A DNA stretch of 64,000 nucleotides from Demequina gelatinilytica. Lineage in GTDB: Bacteria > Actinomycetota > Actinomycetes > Actinomycetales > Demequinaceae. Below are positions 28,961 to 37,713 of this stretch, piece by piece (within the stretch, counting starts at the first letter, position 1; each line of letters begins with the position of its first letter). The stretch covers positions 1-64,000 of the forward strand of contig NZ_BBLV01000007.1 of NCBI RefSeq assembly GCF_000971115.1. Direction: 5' to 3'. A model generated the notes under the pieces. The model saw only the letters and a program-made list of their open reading frames with translations, had not been told where the DNA came from and made no database searches. A program made the translations under genes and the position numbers.

Positions 28961-29996
28961 CGAGGCCCGCGTGGTGAGCCCCGACGCGGACGCGATCGAG
29001 CGCTCCAACGAGGCCGCGCTGCGGCCCTCCAACCTCGACGAGTTCGTCGGCCAGCGCGTGGTGCGCGAGCAGCTGTCGCTGGTGCTGAGCGCGGCCACGG
29101 GCCGCGGCACGCCTCCCGACCACGTGCTGCTGTCGGGCCCGCCCGGACTGGGCAAGACGACCCTCGCGATGATCATCGCGCAGGAGCTCGGGAGCACGCT
29201 GAGGCTCACCTCGGGCCCGGCGATCCAGCACGCGGGCGACCTCGCAGCCATCCTGTCCTCGCTCGACGAGGGCGACGTGCTCTTCCTCGACGAGATCCAC
29301 CGGCTCGCCAGGCCCGCCGAGGAGATGCTCTACCTCGCGATGGAGGACTTCCGCGTGGACGTGGTGGTCGGCAAGGGCGCGGGCGCGACGTCCATCCCGC
29401 TGAGCCTGCCGCCCTTCACCGTGGTCGGGGCGACCACGCGCGCCGGCCTGCTCCCGGCGCCGCTGCGCGACCGCTTCGGGTTCACCGGGCACCTCGACTT
29501 CTACGAGACGCACGAGCTCAAGGCCATCGTGGTCCGTTCCGCCGGGCGCCTCGGCGTGTCGATCTCGCACGACGCGGCGCACGAGATCGCCTCGCGTTCG
29601 CGCGGCACCCCGCGCATCGCGAACCGCCTGCTGCGGCGGGTGCGCGACTGGGCCCAGGTGCACGGCTCGGGCCGCGCCGACATGGTCGCGGCGCGCGAGG
29701 CGCTCGCCGTCTACGAGGTGGACGAGCTCGGCCTCGACAGGCTCGACCGCGCGGTGCTCCGGGCGCTGTGCACGCGCTTCGCGGGCGGCCCGGTAGGCCT
29801 GTCCACGCTCGCGGTGACGGTGGGCGAGGAGACCGAGACGGTCGAGACCGTGGCCGAGCCCTTCCTGGTGCGCGAGGGCCTCATGTCCCGCACCCCGCGC
29901 GGGCGCATCGCCACCGCGGACGCGTGGCGGCACCTGGGCCTCACCCCGCCGGCCGATGCGATCGGCGGCGAGGCCGGCGGGCGCCTCTTCGACTGA
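28953..29996 (+). CDS. ruvB: Holliday junction branch migration ATPase RuvB
   Basis: A 347-aa AAA+ motor of RuvABC. Walker A is [10 protein letters not shown] with K68, Walker B is [10 protein letters not shown] with D113, and the C-terminal winged-helix part follows [15 protein letters not shown]. The GTG at 28953 is chosen because GGAGG lies 5 nt upstream, inside the ruvA end, and because the opening [17 protein letters not shown] block is usual. In M. tuberculosis yajC follows soon after; here the next gene is secD. Confidence 0.97.
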   Translation: MDDEARVVSPDADAIERSNEAALRPSNLDEFVGQRVVREQLSLVLSAATGRGTPPDHVLLSGPPGLGKTTLAMIIAQELGSTLRLTSGPAIQHAGDLAAILSSLDEGDVLFLDEIHRLARPAEEMLYLAMEDFRVDVVVGKGAGATSIPLSLPPFTVVGATTRAGLLPAPLRDRFGFTGHLDFYETHELKAIVVRSAGRLGVSISHDAAHEIASRSRGTPRIANRLLRRVRDWAQVHGSGRADMVAAREALAVYEVDELGLDRLDRAVLRALCTRFAGGPVGLSTLAVTVGEETETVETVAEPFLVREGLMSRTPRGRIATADAWRHLGLTPPADAIGGEAGGRLFD

Positions 29997-30079
29997 ATCG
30001 GGCGGCGCGCGTGGCCCTGTGCAAGCGTCGTTCGGGACGACACCGCGTGCCGTGTTCGACTGAGGGCCCCGGACCCGCC

Positions 30080-30085
30080 TAGAAT
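30080..30085 (+). promoter_or_regulatory. -10 box of the secDF operon
   Basis: TAGAAT lies 39 nt before the secD GTG. TTCGAC at 30055-30060 could be the -35 box, though 19 bp is a long spacing. Confidence 0.5.
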
Positions 30086-30124
30086 CGCCCGGGGCTCAAG
30101 CGAGCCGAGACCGTGAGGAATCCT

Positions 30125-31990
30125 GTGGCACGTGTGAAGAACGAGGCGCGTCGTGCGCTGACCTGGCTGGGCGCGATCGTCGTCGGCCTCTATGGACTGT
30201 TGGCCGTCGGAGTGGTGACGGGCGGTGCGTCCTGGACGCCCGACCTCGCGCTCGACCTCGCAGGCGGACGCGAGATCGTGCTCGCGCCCGTGCTGAACGA
30301 GGGCAGCGACGAGACGATCACCCAGACCGACCTCGACCAGGCCGTCGAGATCATCCGCCGACGCATCGACGCGTCCGGTGTCGCCGAGGCGGAGATCAGC
30401 ACGCAGGGCCAGAACATCGTGGTCGCGCTCCCGGGCAACCCGTCGGAGGAGACGGTCGACCTGGTGCGCCAGAGCGCGCAGCTCCAGTTCCGCCCGGTGC
30501 TCGAGATCGGGTACAGCGACCTCACCGCCGACACGTCGGCCACGCCGGAGCCCAGCGCGACCGCGTCGGACGAGGCGACGGACGAGGCGACCGCCGAGGC
30601 CACGGCCGAGCCGTCCGCCGAGGCGAGCGCGGTGGCCGGCACGAGCGACGAGGCCACCCCGGAGCCCTCCGCATCGGCGTCCGCCTCGGGCGAGGCGACC
30701 GCCGAGCCGTCGACCGAGGCCTCCGCCGCCCCCGCCGAGGGCACCGACGCCTCGTCGCTCGAGTGGATCACCGACGACGTCCGGGCCAAGTACGACGCGC
30801 TCGACTGCAACGACCCCGCGAACCTCGCAGGTGTGACGCCCGGCGACCCGGCGACGGCCGATGCGGTCTGCGACCAGGACGGCTACGTCAAGTACCTCCT
30901 CGGTCCGGTCGAGATGGACGGCACCGATATCGCGACGGCGACCTCGGGGCCCGAGTACAACTCGCAGGGCAACCTCACGGGCCGCTACGAGGTCCGCATG
31001 GAGTTCACGAGCGACGGAGGCGACACCTTCGCCGGCATCACCGGCCGCATCAAGGACCTCGAGTCGCCGCGCGACCAGTTCGCGATGGTGCTCGACGGCG
31101 TCGTGATCTCTGCGCCCTCGGTCTCCACGACCATCACGGGCGGCCAGGCGTCGATCACCGGTGACGGCATCACGCAGGAGTCCGCCGCGCAGCTGGCCAA
31201 CCAGCTGAAGTTCGGCGCGCTGCCTATGACGCTCGAGGTGCAGTCGGAGCAGCAGATCTCCGCGACGCTCGGCGCCGACCAGCTCCAGAAGGGCCTCATC
31301 GCGGGCCTCATCGGTCTGGTGCTCGTGGTGATCTACTCGCTGATCCAGTACCGCGCGCTCGGCCTGGTGACCGTCGGATCGCTGGTGATCGCCGGTGCGG
31401 TCACCTACGGCCTCATCGCGGTCCTGTCGTGGACCATCGGCTACCGCCTCTCGCTCGCCGGTGTGGCGGGCCTCATCGTGGCGATCGGTGTGACCGCGGA
31501 CTCGTTCATCGTCTACTTCGAGCGCGTGCGTGACGAGCTGCGCGAGGGGCGCAGCCTCCAGTCGGCGATCGATCACGGCTGGCGCCGGGCCCGCCGCACC
31601 ATCCTCGCGTCCGATGCGATCAACATCCTCGCGGCCGTGGTGCTCTACGTGCTCGCGGTGGGCGGCGTCCGTGGCTTCGCCTTCACGCTGGGCCTCACCA
31701 CGCTCGTGGACATCCTCGTGGTGTTCCTCTTCACCCACCCGGTGCTCATGCTGCTCGGCAAGAGGCGGTTCTTCGCGACGGGCCACCCGTGGTCCGGGCT
31801 CGACCCGCGTCAGCTGGGCCGCGACACGATGTACAAGGGTCGGGGTCGCGTGGTCCGCCCCGACCAGCCGACGCTCGCCGAGCGCAAGGCCGCTGCGGCG
31901 ATCGCCGCAGCCAAGGGCGATGCCCCGGAGGTCGATGCGGACGATGCCGAGCCGGCCGACGCCAGCCCCGCGGGGGAGGAGAACCGATGA
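30125..31990 (+). CDS. secD: Protein translocase subunit SecD
   Basis: A 621-aa RND-fold membrane subunit that helps SecYEG pull proteins across the membrane using the proton gradient. The first membrane helix is at about 12-32. The periplasmic-type region shows LDLAGGREIVL, then a Ser/Ala/Thr/Glu-rich insert at about 134-210, then SCITGxQA-like ITGGQASITG. The transmembrane bundle from LIAGLIGLVLVVIYSL carries AGLIVAIGVTADSFIVYFERVRDELREG. GTG 30125 is preferred over an in-frame GTG 12 nt earlier because GAGGA lies directly upstream. It overlaps secF by ATGA. Confidence 0.96.
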   Translation: MARVKNEARRALTWLGAIVVGLYGLLAVGVVTGGASWTPDLALDLAGGREIVLAPVLNEGSDETITQTDLDQAVEIIRRRIDASGVAEAEISTQGQNIVVALPGNPSEETVDLVRQSAQLQFRPVLEIGYSDLTADTSATPEPSATASDEATDEATAEATAEPSAEASAVAGTSDEATPEPSASASASGEATAEPSTEASAAPAEGTDASSLEWITDDVRAKYDALDCNDPANLAGVTPGDPATADAVCDQDGYVKYLLGPVEMDGTDIATATSGPEYNSQGNLTGRYEVRMEFTSDGGDTFAGITGRIKDLESPRDQFAMVLDGVVISAPSVSTTITGGQASITGDGITQESAAQLANQLKFGALPMTLEVQSEQQISATLGADQLQKGLIAGLIGLVLVVIYSLIQYRALGLVTVGSLVIAGAVTYGLIAVLSWTIGYRLSLAGVAGLIVAIGVTADSFIVYFERVRDELREGRSLQSAIDHGWRRARRTILASDAINILAAVVLYVLAVGGVRGFAFTLGLTTLVDILVVFLFTHPVLMLLGKRRFFATGHPWSGLDPRQLGRDTMYKGRGRVVRPDQPTLAERKAAAAIAAAKGDAPEVDADDAEPADASPAGEENR

Positions 31991-33087
31991 AGCTCAACCT
32001 GGCGCAGTGGGGCAACAAGCTCCACTCGGGTGAGAAGACCTACCCGATCGTCCAGCAGCGGGGGCGCTGGTTCCTGGTCTCCGGCGTGCTCGTCGCGCTG
32101 TCGCTGCTGCTCCTGTTCACCAAGGGCATCAACGCGGGCATCGACTTCACGGGCGGCACCGAGTTCCGCGTGACCGACACCGCGATCACGGAGCCCGAGG
32201 AGGCCCGCGCGGTCATCGAGGAGCTCGCCCCTGGTGAGACGGCCCGCGTCACCATCCTGGGCGAGAACGACATCCGCATCCAGATCGGTGTGCTCGACGA
32301 GGACACGGCGACCGAGACCGCCCGCGAGATCACCACGCAGCTCGCGGAGGCGTACGACGTCCCCGAGTCGCAGGTGAGCTTCACGCAGATCGGTCCCACG
32401 TGGGGCGCCTCGGTGGGCAAGGCCGCGGTGCAGTCGCTCGTGGTGTTCCTGGTGCTCGTGTCGATCGTCATGGCGCTGTACTTCCGCGCATGGCGCATGT
32501 CCGCCGCGGCGCTCGTCGCGTTGGCGCACGACCTCATCATCACGGTGGGCGTCTACGCCGCGACCGGCATCGAGGTGACGCCGGCGTCCGTGATCGGATT
32601 CCTCACCATCCTGGGCTACTCGCTCTACGACACGGTCGTGGTGTTCGACAAGGTCCGCGAGAACACCGCGAACCTCACGTCGCAGCACCGCTACACGTAC
32701 GACGAGCTCGCGAACCTCGGTCTCAACCAGACCCTCGTGCGCTCGATCAACACGTCCGTGGTGGCCCTGCTGCCCGTGAGCGCGATCCTCTTCATCGGCT
32801 CGTTCCTGCTCGGCGCGGGCACCCTGCTCGACATCTCGCTCGCGCTGTTCGTGGGCATGGCGGTCGGCACGTACTCGTCGATCTTCGTCGCGACGCCGGT
32901 CGAGGTCGCGCTGCGCGACCGCGAGGAGCGCATCGCCTCGCACACCGCCAAGGTGCTCGAGATGCGCGCGTCCGGCGAGACCGATGTCGCGATCTCCGAG
33001 GACGGAGAGGTCCGGGTGGGCGCCGTGAACAAGGGCAGCCACCAGGGCACGGCGGCGCAGCCCAAGCGCAAGAACCGCAAGCACTGA
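31987..33087 (+). CDS. secF: Protein translocase subunit SecF
   Basis: A 366-aa partner of SecD with six expected membrane helices. Typical segments are the first helix near 30-45, GIDFTGGTEFRV, then TILGYSLYDTVVVFDKVREN and LVRSINTSVVALLPVSAI. The basic C-terminal tail (KRKNRKH) is cytosolic. The ATG overlaps the secD stop. A very strong hairpin follows, and apt, which lies next in M. tuberculosis, is absent. Confidence 0.96.
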   Translation: MKLNLAQWGNKLHSGEKTYPIVQQRGRWFLVSGVLVALSLLLLFTKGINAGIDFTGGTEFRVTDTAITEPEEARAVIEELAPGETARVTILGENDIRIQIGVLDEDTATETAREITTQLAEAYDVPESQVSFTQIGPTWGASVGKAAVQSLVVFLVLVSIVMALYFRAWRMSAAALVALAHDLIITVGVYAATGIEVTPASVIGFLTILGYSLYDTVVVFDKVRENTANLTSQHRYTYDELANLGLNQTLVRSINTSVVALLPVSAILFIGSFLLGAGTLLDISLALFVGMAVGTYSSIFVATPVEVALRDREERIASHTAKVLEMRASGETDVAISEDGEVRVGAVNKGSHQGTAAQPKRKNRKH

Positions 33088-33102
33088 CGGGACCCGTCCC
33101 GA

Positions 33103-33141
33103 GGGGGACGATGCGCGAAGGCCTTTCGCGCATCGTCCCCC
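33103..33141 (+). terminator. Terminator after secDF
   Basis: A perfect 17-bp stem (GGGGGACGATGCGCGAA with its complement) and a 5-nt loop, 15 nt after the secF stop. It is followed by TCGTGCTTT, so there is only a short T-run. This is the strongest hairpin in the window. Confidence 0.8.
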
Positions 33142-33184
33142 TCGTGCTTTACCAGGGAGAGCACTCAGGACGTCCGGGCGCGGA

Positions 33185-33190
33185 TAGACT
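33185..33190 (+). promoter_or_regulatory. -10 box of relA
   Basis: TAGACT lies 27 nt upstream of the chosen relA GTG, with GGAGG in the short leader. Confidence 0.45.
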
Positions 33191-33217
33191 GTCGGTCTAC
33201 CAGCCACGGAGGTGCGT

Positions 33218-35473
33218 GTGACGGAGACCCGTCCCTCGACCGGGACGCTCGGGCTCGGGTTCCTCCGCCGGGGGAGCCGGGAGTCGAGCGCGATCGACGG
33301 CGTGCTCGACACGTATCGGCGCATGTACCCGCGCGGACGGACCGGCCTGATCGAGCGCGCCTACAAGGTGGCCGAGGAGGCGCACCGCGAGCAGAAGCGC
33401 AAGAGCGGCGAGCCGTACATCACCCACCCCATCGCGGTCGCGCAGATCATCGCGGATCTGGGCATGCCGGACTCGGTGATCGCCGCGGCGCTGCTCCACG
33501 ACGTCGTCGAGGACACGGACTACCCGCTCGAGCGCATGGAGGCCGAGTTCGGCGGCGAGGTCGCGATGATCGTCGACGGCGTCACCAAGCTCGACAAGGT
33601 CAAGTACGGCGACGCGGCCCAGGCCGAGACGGTCCGCAAGATGGTCGTGGCGATGGCCAAGGACATCCGCGTGCTGCTGCTCAAGCTGTGCGACCGGCTT
33701 CACAACGCGCGCACGTGGAAGTACGTGGCGCCCGAGTCCGCGCGCAAGAAGGCGCAGGAGACGCTCGAGATCTACGCGCCGCTCGCGCACCGCATGGGGC
33801 TCAACGCGATCAAGTGGGAGCTCGAGGACCTCAGCTTCCAGACGCTGTACCCGAAGATCTACCAGGAGATCGTCGACGTCGTCACCGACCGGGCGCCCGA
33901 GCGCGAGAAGTACCTCGCGCAGGTGCGGGCGGAGATCGAGAAGGACCTGCGCGGCATGCGCATCAAGGCGGAGATCACGGGCCGTCCCAAGCACTACTAC
34001 TCCGTGTACCAGAAGATGATCGTGCGGGGCCGCGACCTCAACGACATCTACGACCTCGTGGGGATCCGCATCCTGGTCGAGACCGTGCGCGACTGCTACG
34101 CGGTCCTGGGTGCGATGCACGCCCGGTACCAGCCCGTCCCGGGCCGGTTCAAGGACTACATCGCGATGCCCAAGTTCAACCTCTACCAGTCGCTGCACAC
34201 CACGGTGATCGGTCCCACGGGCAAGCCCGTCGAGCTGCAGATCCGCACCTACGACATGCACCGCCGGGCCGAGTACGGCCTCGCGGCGCATTGGCGCTAC
34301 AAGGAGAACGCGAAGACCGGCGAGCAGTCGCGTGGCAGCCAGGGCGACATGGGCTGGCTGCGTCAGATCGCCGACTGGCAGCAGGAGACGGCCGACCCGA
34401 CCGAGTTCCTCGACAGCCTGCGCGGCGAGATCTCGCGGGCCGAGGTCTACGTGTTCACGCCGCGCGGCAAGCTCCTGTCGCTGCCCCAGGGCGCGACCCC
34501 CGTGGACTTCGCCTACGCGGTCCACACCGAGGTGGGCCACAAGACCATCGGTGCGAAGGTCAACGGCCGGCTGGTCCCGCTCGACTCGACGCTTGAGAAC
34601 GGCGACACCGTCGAGGTCCTCACCACGTCGGACGAGAACGCCCATCCCAAGCGCGACTGGCTCGAGTTCGTGCAGTCGACCCGCGCCAAGAACAAGATCC
34701 GTCAGTGGTTCACGCGCGAGCGCCGCGAGGAGTCGATCGAGACCGGACGCGACATGCTGGCGCGCGCGATCCGTCGCCAGCAGCTGCCCATGCAGCGCCT
34801 CATGTCCCGTCCCACGCTCCTCGCGCTCGCCAAGGAGATGCACTACGAGGACGTCGACTCGCTGTACGCCGCGATCGGCGAGCACAAGGAGCAGGCCGCC
34901 GATGTGGTCACCCGCATGGTCGAGGCCGTGGGCGGTCAGGAAGGCGCCGACGAGGACCTGACCGAGATCACGCGTCCGGGCCTGCCCGCGCAGCGGACCC
35001 CGTCGCGCCGCGGCGATCCCGGCGTCGCGGTCCACGGGCTCACGGATGTGGTGGTCAAGCTCGCGCGGTGCTGCACCCCGGTGCCGGGCGACCCGATCCA
35101 GGGCTTCGTCACCCGGGGCTCGGGGGTCTCGGTGCATCGCGCCGACTGCGAGAACCTCGCGCAGCTGAGGACGCAGAACGAGCGCCTCATCGACGTCGAG
35201 TGGACGGGCCACAACGCGGGGACCTTCCTGGTGCAGATCGAGGTCGAGGCTCTCGACCGCAACCGGCTGCTCTCGGACGTCACGCAGGTGCTCTCCGACC
35301 ACCACGTCAACATCCTGTCCGCGAACGTGTCGACCAACCGCGAGCGGGTGGCCATGTCGAGCTTCCAGTTCGAGATGGCCGATCCCTCGCATCTTGGCGC
35401 GATCCTCAGCGCGGTGCGGCGCATCGACGGCGTCTACGACGCGCGGAGGGTCACGGGGGCCAAGCGGCCCTGA
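33218..35473 (+). CDS. relA: Bifunctional (p)ppGpp synthetase/hydrolase (RelA/SpoT family)
   Basis: A 751-aa Rel enzyme that makes and breaks the stringent-response alarmone. The hydrolase HD domain is intact: H70 in ITHP, H94-D95 in ALLHDVVEDT. The synthetase domain shows GRPKHYYSVYQKM and the LYQSLHTTVIG stretch, so both activities are expected. A TGS domain (VYVFTPRGKLLSLPQGATPVDFAY) and a C-terminal ACT domain (FLVQIEVEALDRNRLLSDV) follow. GTG 33218 has GGAGG 5 nt upstream; an in-frame GTG 6 nt earlier does not. The 3' end overlaps a small convergent gene by 23 bp. Confidence 0.96.
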   Translation: MTETRPSTGTLGLGFLRRGSRESSAIDGVLDTYRRMYPRGRTGLIERAYKVAEEAHREQKRKSGEPYITHPIAVAQIIADLGMPDSVIAAALLHDVVEDTDYPLERMEAEFGGEVAMIVDGVTKLDKVKYGDAAQAETVRKMVVAMAKDIRVLLLKLCDRLHNARTWKYVAPESARKKAQETLEIYAPLAHRMGLNAIKWELEDLSFQTLYPKIYQEIVDVVTDRAPEREKYLAQVRAEIEKDLRGMRIKAEITGRPKHYYSVYQKMIVRGRDLNDIYDLVGIRILVETVRDCYAVLGAMHARYQPVPGRFKDYIAMPKFNLYQSLHTTVIGPTGKPVELQIRTYDMHRRAEYGLAAHWRYKENAKTGEQSRGSQGDMGWLRQIADWQQETADPTEFLDSLRGEISRAEVYVFTPRGKLLSLPQGATPVDFAYAVHTEVGHKTIGAKVNGRLVPLDSTLENGDTVEVLTTSDENAHPKRDWLEFVQSTRAKNKIRQWFTRERREESIETGRDMLARAIRRQQLPMQRLMSRPTLLALAKEMHYEDVDSLYAAIGEHKEQAADVVTRMVEAVGGQEGADEDLTEITRPGLPAQRTPSRRGDPGVAVHGLTDVVVKLARCCTPVPGDPIQGFVTRGSGVSVHRADCENLAQLRTQNERLIDVEWTGHNAGTFLVQIEVEALDRNRLLSDVTQVLSDHHVNILSANVSTNRERVAMSSFQFEMADPSHLGAILSAVRRIDGVYDARRVTGAKRP

Positions 35474-35987
35474 GGGCGTCGACCAGGGACACGAGCCTCG
35501 CGTAGCCGGATCCTGTGCGGGCCTCCCGCGCGAGCTCGGCGGCCAGTGCGGGCGCGCTGAGCCGCCCCGTCGCGAGGCTCGCGCCGACCACGCGCAGCGC
35601 CGGATCGGCCGGCTCCCAGCGCAGGGCGTCGAGGCACGAACGCGCCGGCTCGGCGACGCTCAGCCGACCGATGCGCGCGGCGAGAGCGGCGGTGCGGCCC
35701 GAGTGGAGCTCGACCAGGCACCCGGCGGGCCGGTAGAGGCCGCGGGCGCCCACCGCATGCCACGTGGCAGGCGGCGAGGGCACCCATCCGTGGACCCACA
35801 GCGCTGCGAGCCCCGTCAGCACCGTGTGAGCGGGCACGCGGGCGACGGCCGCGAGGGCGCGCACTCCCCGCGAGTCGGGGATGTCCGGGGCACGCGCCGT
35901 GCCCCGCTCGACGGCCACGAGTGCGCCGTCCCGCACCAGCCGCGCGTGGGAGAGCGGCCCGACATCGTCGGGATGCACCAGGATCAC
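35451..35987 (-). CDS. AbiEi antitoxin-like protein (putative)
   Basis: About 178 aa. The stretches SHARLVRDGALVAVERGTARA and RVPAHTVLTGLAALWVHGW resemble the winged-helix and following domain of actinobacterial AbiEi-type (type IV toxin-antitoxin) proteins, in which a short HTH reads a promoter and the rest binds or relates to a nuclease-like partner. No adjacent AbiEii-type toxin is visible, so it is an orphan at best. The start is uncertain: GTG at 35987 is chosen because upstream sequence looks non-coding, although an in-frame ATG lies at 36164. It lies antisense to the last 23 bp of relA. Confidence 0.55.
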   Translation of the reverse strand: MILVHPDDVGPLSHARLVRDGALVAVERGTARAPDIPDSRGVRALAAVARVPAHTVLTGLAALWVHGWVPSPPATWHAVGARGLYRPAGCLVELHSGRTAALAARIGRLSVAEPARSCLDALRWEPADPALRVVGASLATGRLSAPALAAELAREARTGSGYARLVSLVDALRAAWPP

Positions 35988-36172
35988 CGGTCCAGGGTGC
36001 CGTGGGACGGGCCCGAAGCGCGACCGGGCTGTGGACGACCGCCCCGCCCCGCCACACCCCCCGGCTGACAGTTCCAACGGATCTCGCGGCGACACGCCGC
36101 CTCGCGACGGGTTACGGGCCGCGACACGCCGACAGACCGGGACCAGCTCCGTTGCGAGTGTCATGGGGCAAG

Positions 36173-36212
36173 CACGAGCGCCCCGCCACCTCACGGTGAC
36201 GGGGCGCTCGTG
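36173..36212 (-). terminator. Terminator of the DUF349-cyclophilin operon
   Basis: Arms CACGAGCGCCCCG (36173-36185) and CGGGGCGCTCGTG (36200-36212) form a perfect 13-bp stem, with an inner CACC/GGTG pairing. It lies 11 nt past the stop codon of the DUF349 gene on the minus strand. Confidence 0.7.
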
Positions 36213-36222
36213 ACGGTTGCGG

Positions 36223-37713
36223 CTAGAGCGACTGGATCTGCTTGAGCCACGCCTTGCGGGCCTCGAGCGACTCCTCGAGCTTCGCGGTGCCCTTGCCCTT
36301 GGCCTTGGCCTCCGCGATCTCCGCCTCGAGCGCCTCGATGGCGGACTGCAGCTGCGCGGCCGCGCCCGTGGCACGCGCCTCGAGCTCCGGGTTGCGCGAG
36401 TTCCACTCGGCGTCCTCGGCGTCGCGCACGGCCTTCTCGACCACTCCCATGCGCTTGGTCAGGCGCGCGACGTCGGCGCGCGGCACACGGCCGGCCGCCT
36501 CGAAGCGGTCCTGGATGGGGCGCAGCGCCTGCTTGGTCGCCGCCAGGTCCTTGATCGGGAGCAGCGCCTCGGCCTCGACCACGGCGGCCTCCTTGGCCTC
36601 GACGTTGCCCGACAGGGCCTCGTCCTCCGCATCGGCGGCACCCCGGCGGGCCTCGAAGAAGGCGTCCTGGGCGGCCTGGAACCTCTTCCACAGGGCATCG
36701 TCCACCGAGCGGCGGCCGCGGCCAGCGGTGCGCCACTCGTTCATGAGGTCGCGGAAGCCGCGAGCCCCGCGGTCCCAGTCGGTCGTCTGCGAGAGCTCCT
36801 CGGCGCGGGCAACCAGGGTCTCCTTGCGGCCGGCGACGTCCGCGTTGGAACGGTCCAGCTCGGCGAAGTGGTGCTTGCGCGCCTTCTCGAAGGCCGACCG
36901 CGCATGCGTGAAGCGAGCCCACAGCGCCCGCTCGACGTCCTTGGGGATGCGTGCGCCCGAGCGCTGCGCCTCCTTCCACTGGTCGAGAAGGCCGCGCAGC
37001 GTCGCGGTGTCGTTCTTCCAGTGCACCTGGTCCTCGGGCTTGGCGGCCAGGGCCTCGGCGGTGACGACGATCTCCTCGCGCGCGGCGACCGCGGCCTCGC
37101 GCGCGACGCGACGCTCCTCCTGGATGCGGGTCCGCACCTCCTCGGCCTCGGCCTTCACGGCGACGTAGCGCTCTCCGAGCGTGTCCAGGTCGCCCACCAC
37201 GCTCGGGGGCGTGAGGATCGCCTCGATCGCGGCGATCGACTCGTCGATGTCCTTGGGTGCGAGCTCCGCGGAGGCGAGCCTCGCGTGGAAGCGCTCGACC
37301 GAGGCCTCGAGCTCGAAGAACGCGTGCGCGTAGGCATGCAGCGCGTCGTCGTCGGCGGCGGGGCCCACCTCGACGCGCTCCTCGGCGACGATCACGTAAG
37401 CCTTGCCGTCCTCGACGAGGCCGTGCGCGAGCGCCTCCTCGAAGCGCTCCTCGGGCACCTCGGACGCGACGGGGACGGGCACCACCGTGTGCGTCGCCTG
37501 CTTGGCGACCGCGACGGGGGAGGGGGTCTTGAAGGCGCCGGGCTTGGGAGCGCGAGGCTTGGGGGCCTTCGCGGGCTTGGCGGCAGGCGCCTCGGCCTCG
37601 GGGGCCGGGGCGGTCTCCTCGGCTGTCACGTCGACAGCGGGCTCGGGGGTGGGCTGGGACTCGGCCGCGGGGGCCTCGGTGTGCGGCGCCGAAGCGTCGG
37701 ACGACTCGGTCAT
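36223..37713 (-). CDS. DUF349 domain-containing protein
   Basis: A 496-aa, mostly helical cytosolic protein. A Pro/Ala/Glu-rich N-terminal tail (about 1-75) is followed by repeated DUF349 units with the pattern L...W...G..P......LW.RF..A...F; clear copies are LLDQWKEAQRSGARIPKDVERALWARFTHA near 236 and LMNEWRTAGRGRRSVDDALWKRFQAAQDAF near 318. The function of the family is unknown. Length and repeat number are as usual in actinobacteria. The ATG overlaps the stop of the cyclophilin gene (37710-37713), so they form one operon. Confidence 0.92.
   Translation of the reverse strand: MTESSDASAPHTEAPAAESQPTPEPAVDVTAEETAPAPEAEAPAAKPAKAPKPRAPKPGAFKTPSPVAVAKQATHTVVPVPVASEVPEERFEEALAHGLVEDGKAYVIVAEERVEVGPAADDDALHAYAHAFFELEASVERFHARLASAELAPKDIDESIAAIEAILTPPSVVGDLDTLGERYVAVKAEAEEVRTRIQEERRVAREAAVAAREEIVVTAEALAAKPEDQVHWKNDTATLRGLLDQWKEAQRSGARIPKDVERALWARFTHARSAFEKARKHHFAELDRSNADVAGRKETLVARAEELSQTTDWDRGARGFRDLMNEWRTAGRGRRSVDDALWKRFQAAQDAFFEARRGAADAEDEALSGNVEAKEAAVVEAEALLPIKDLAATKQALRPIQDRFEAAGRVPRADVARLTKRMGVVEKAVRDAEDAEWNSRNPELEARATGAAAQLQSAIEALEAEIAEAKAKGKGTAKLEESLEARKAWLKQIQSL

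Noticed and set aside
35988-36164. Extended N terminus of the AbiEi-like protein
   Set aside because: The in-frame extension is Arg/Gly/Ser/Pro-rich with no domain features. It cannot be excluded, but the short form is preferred.
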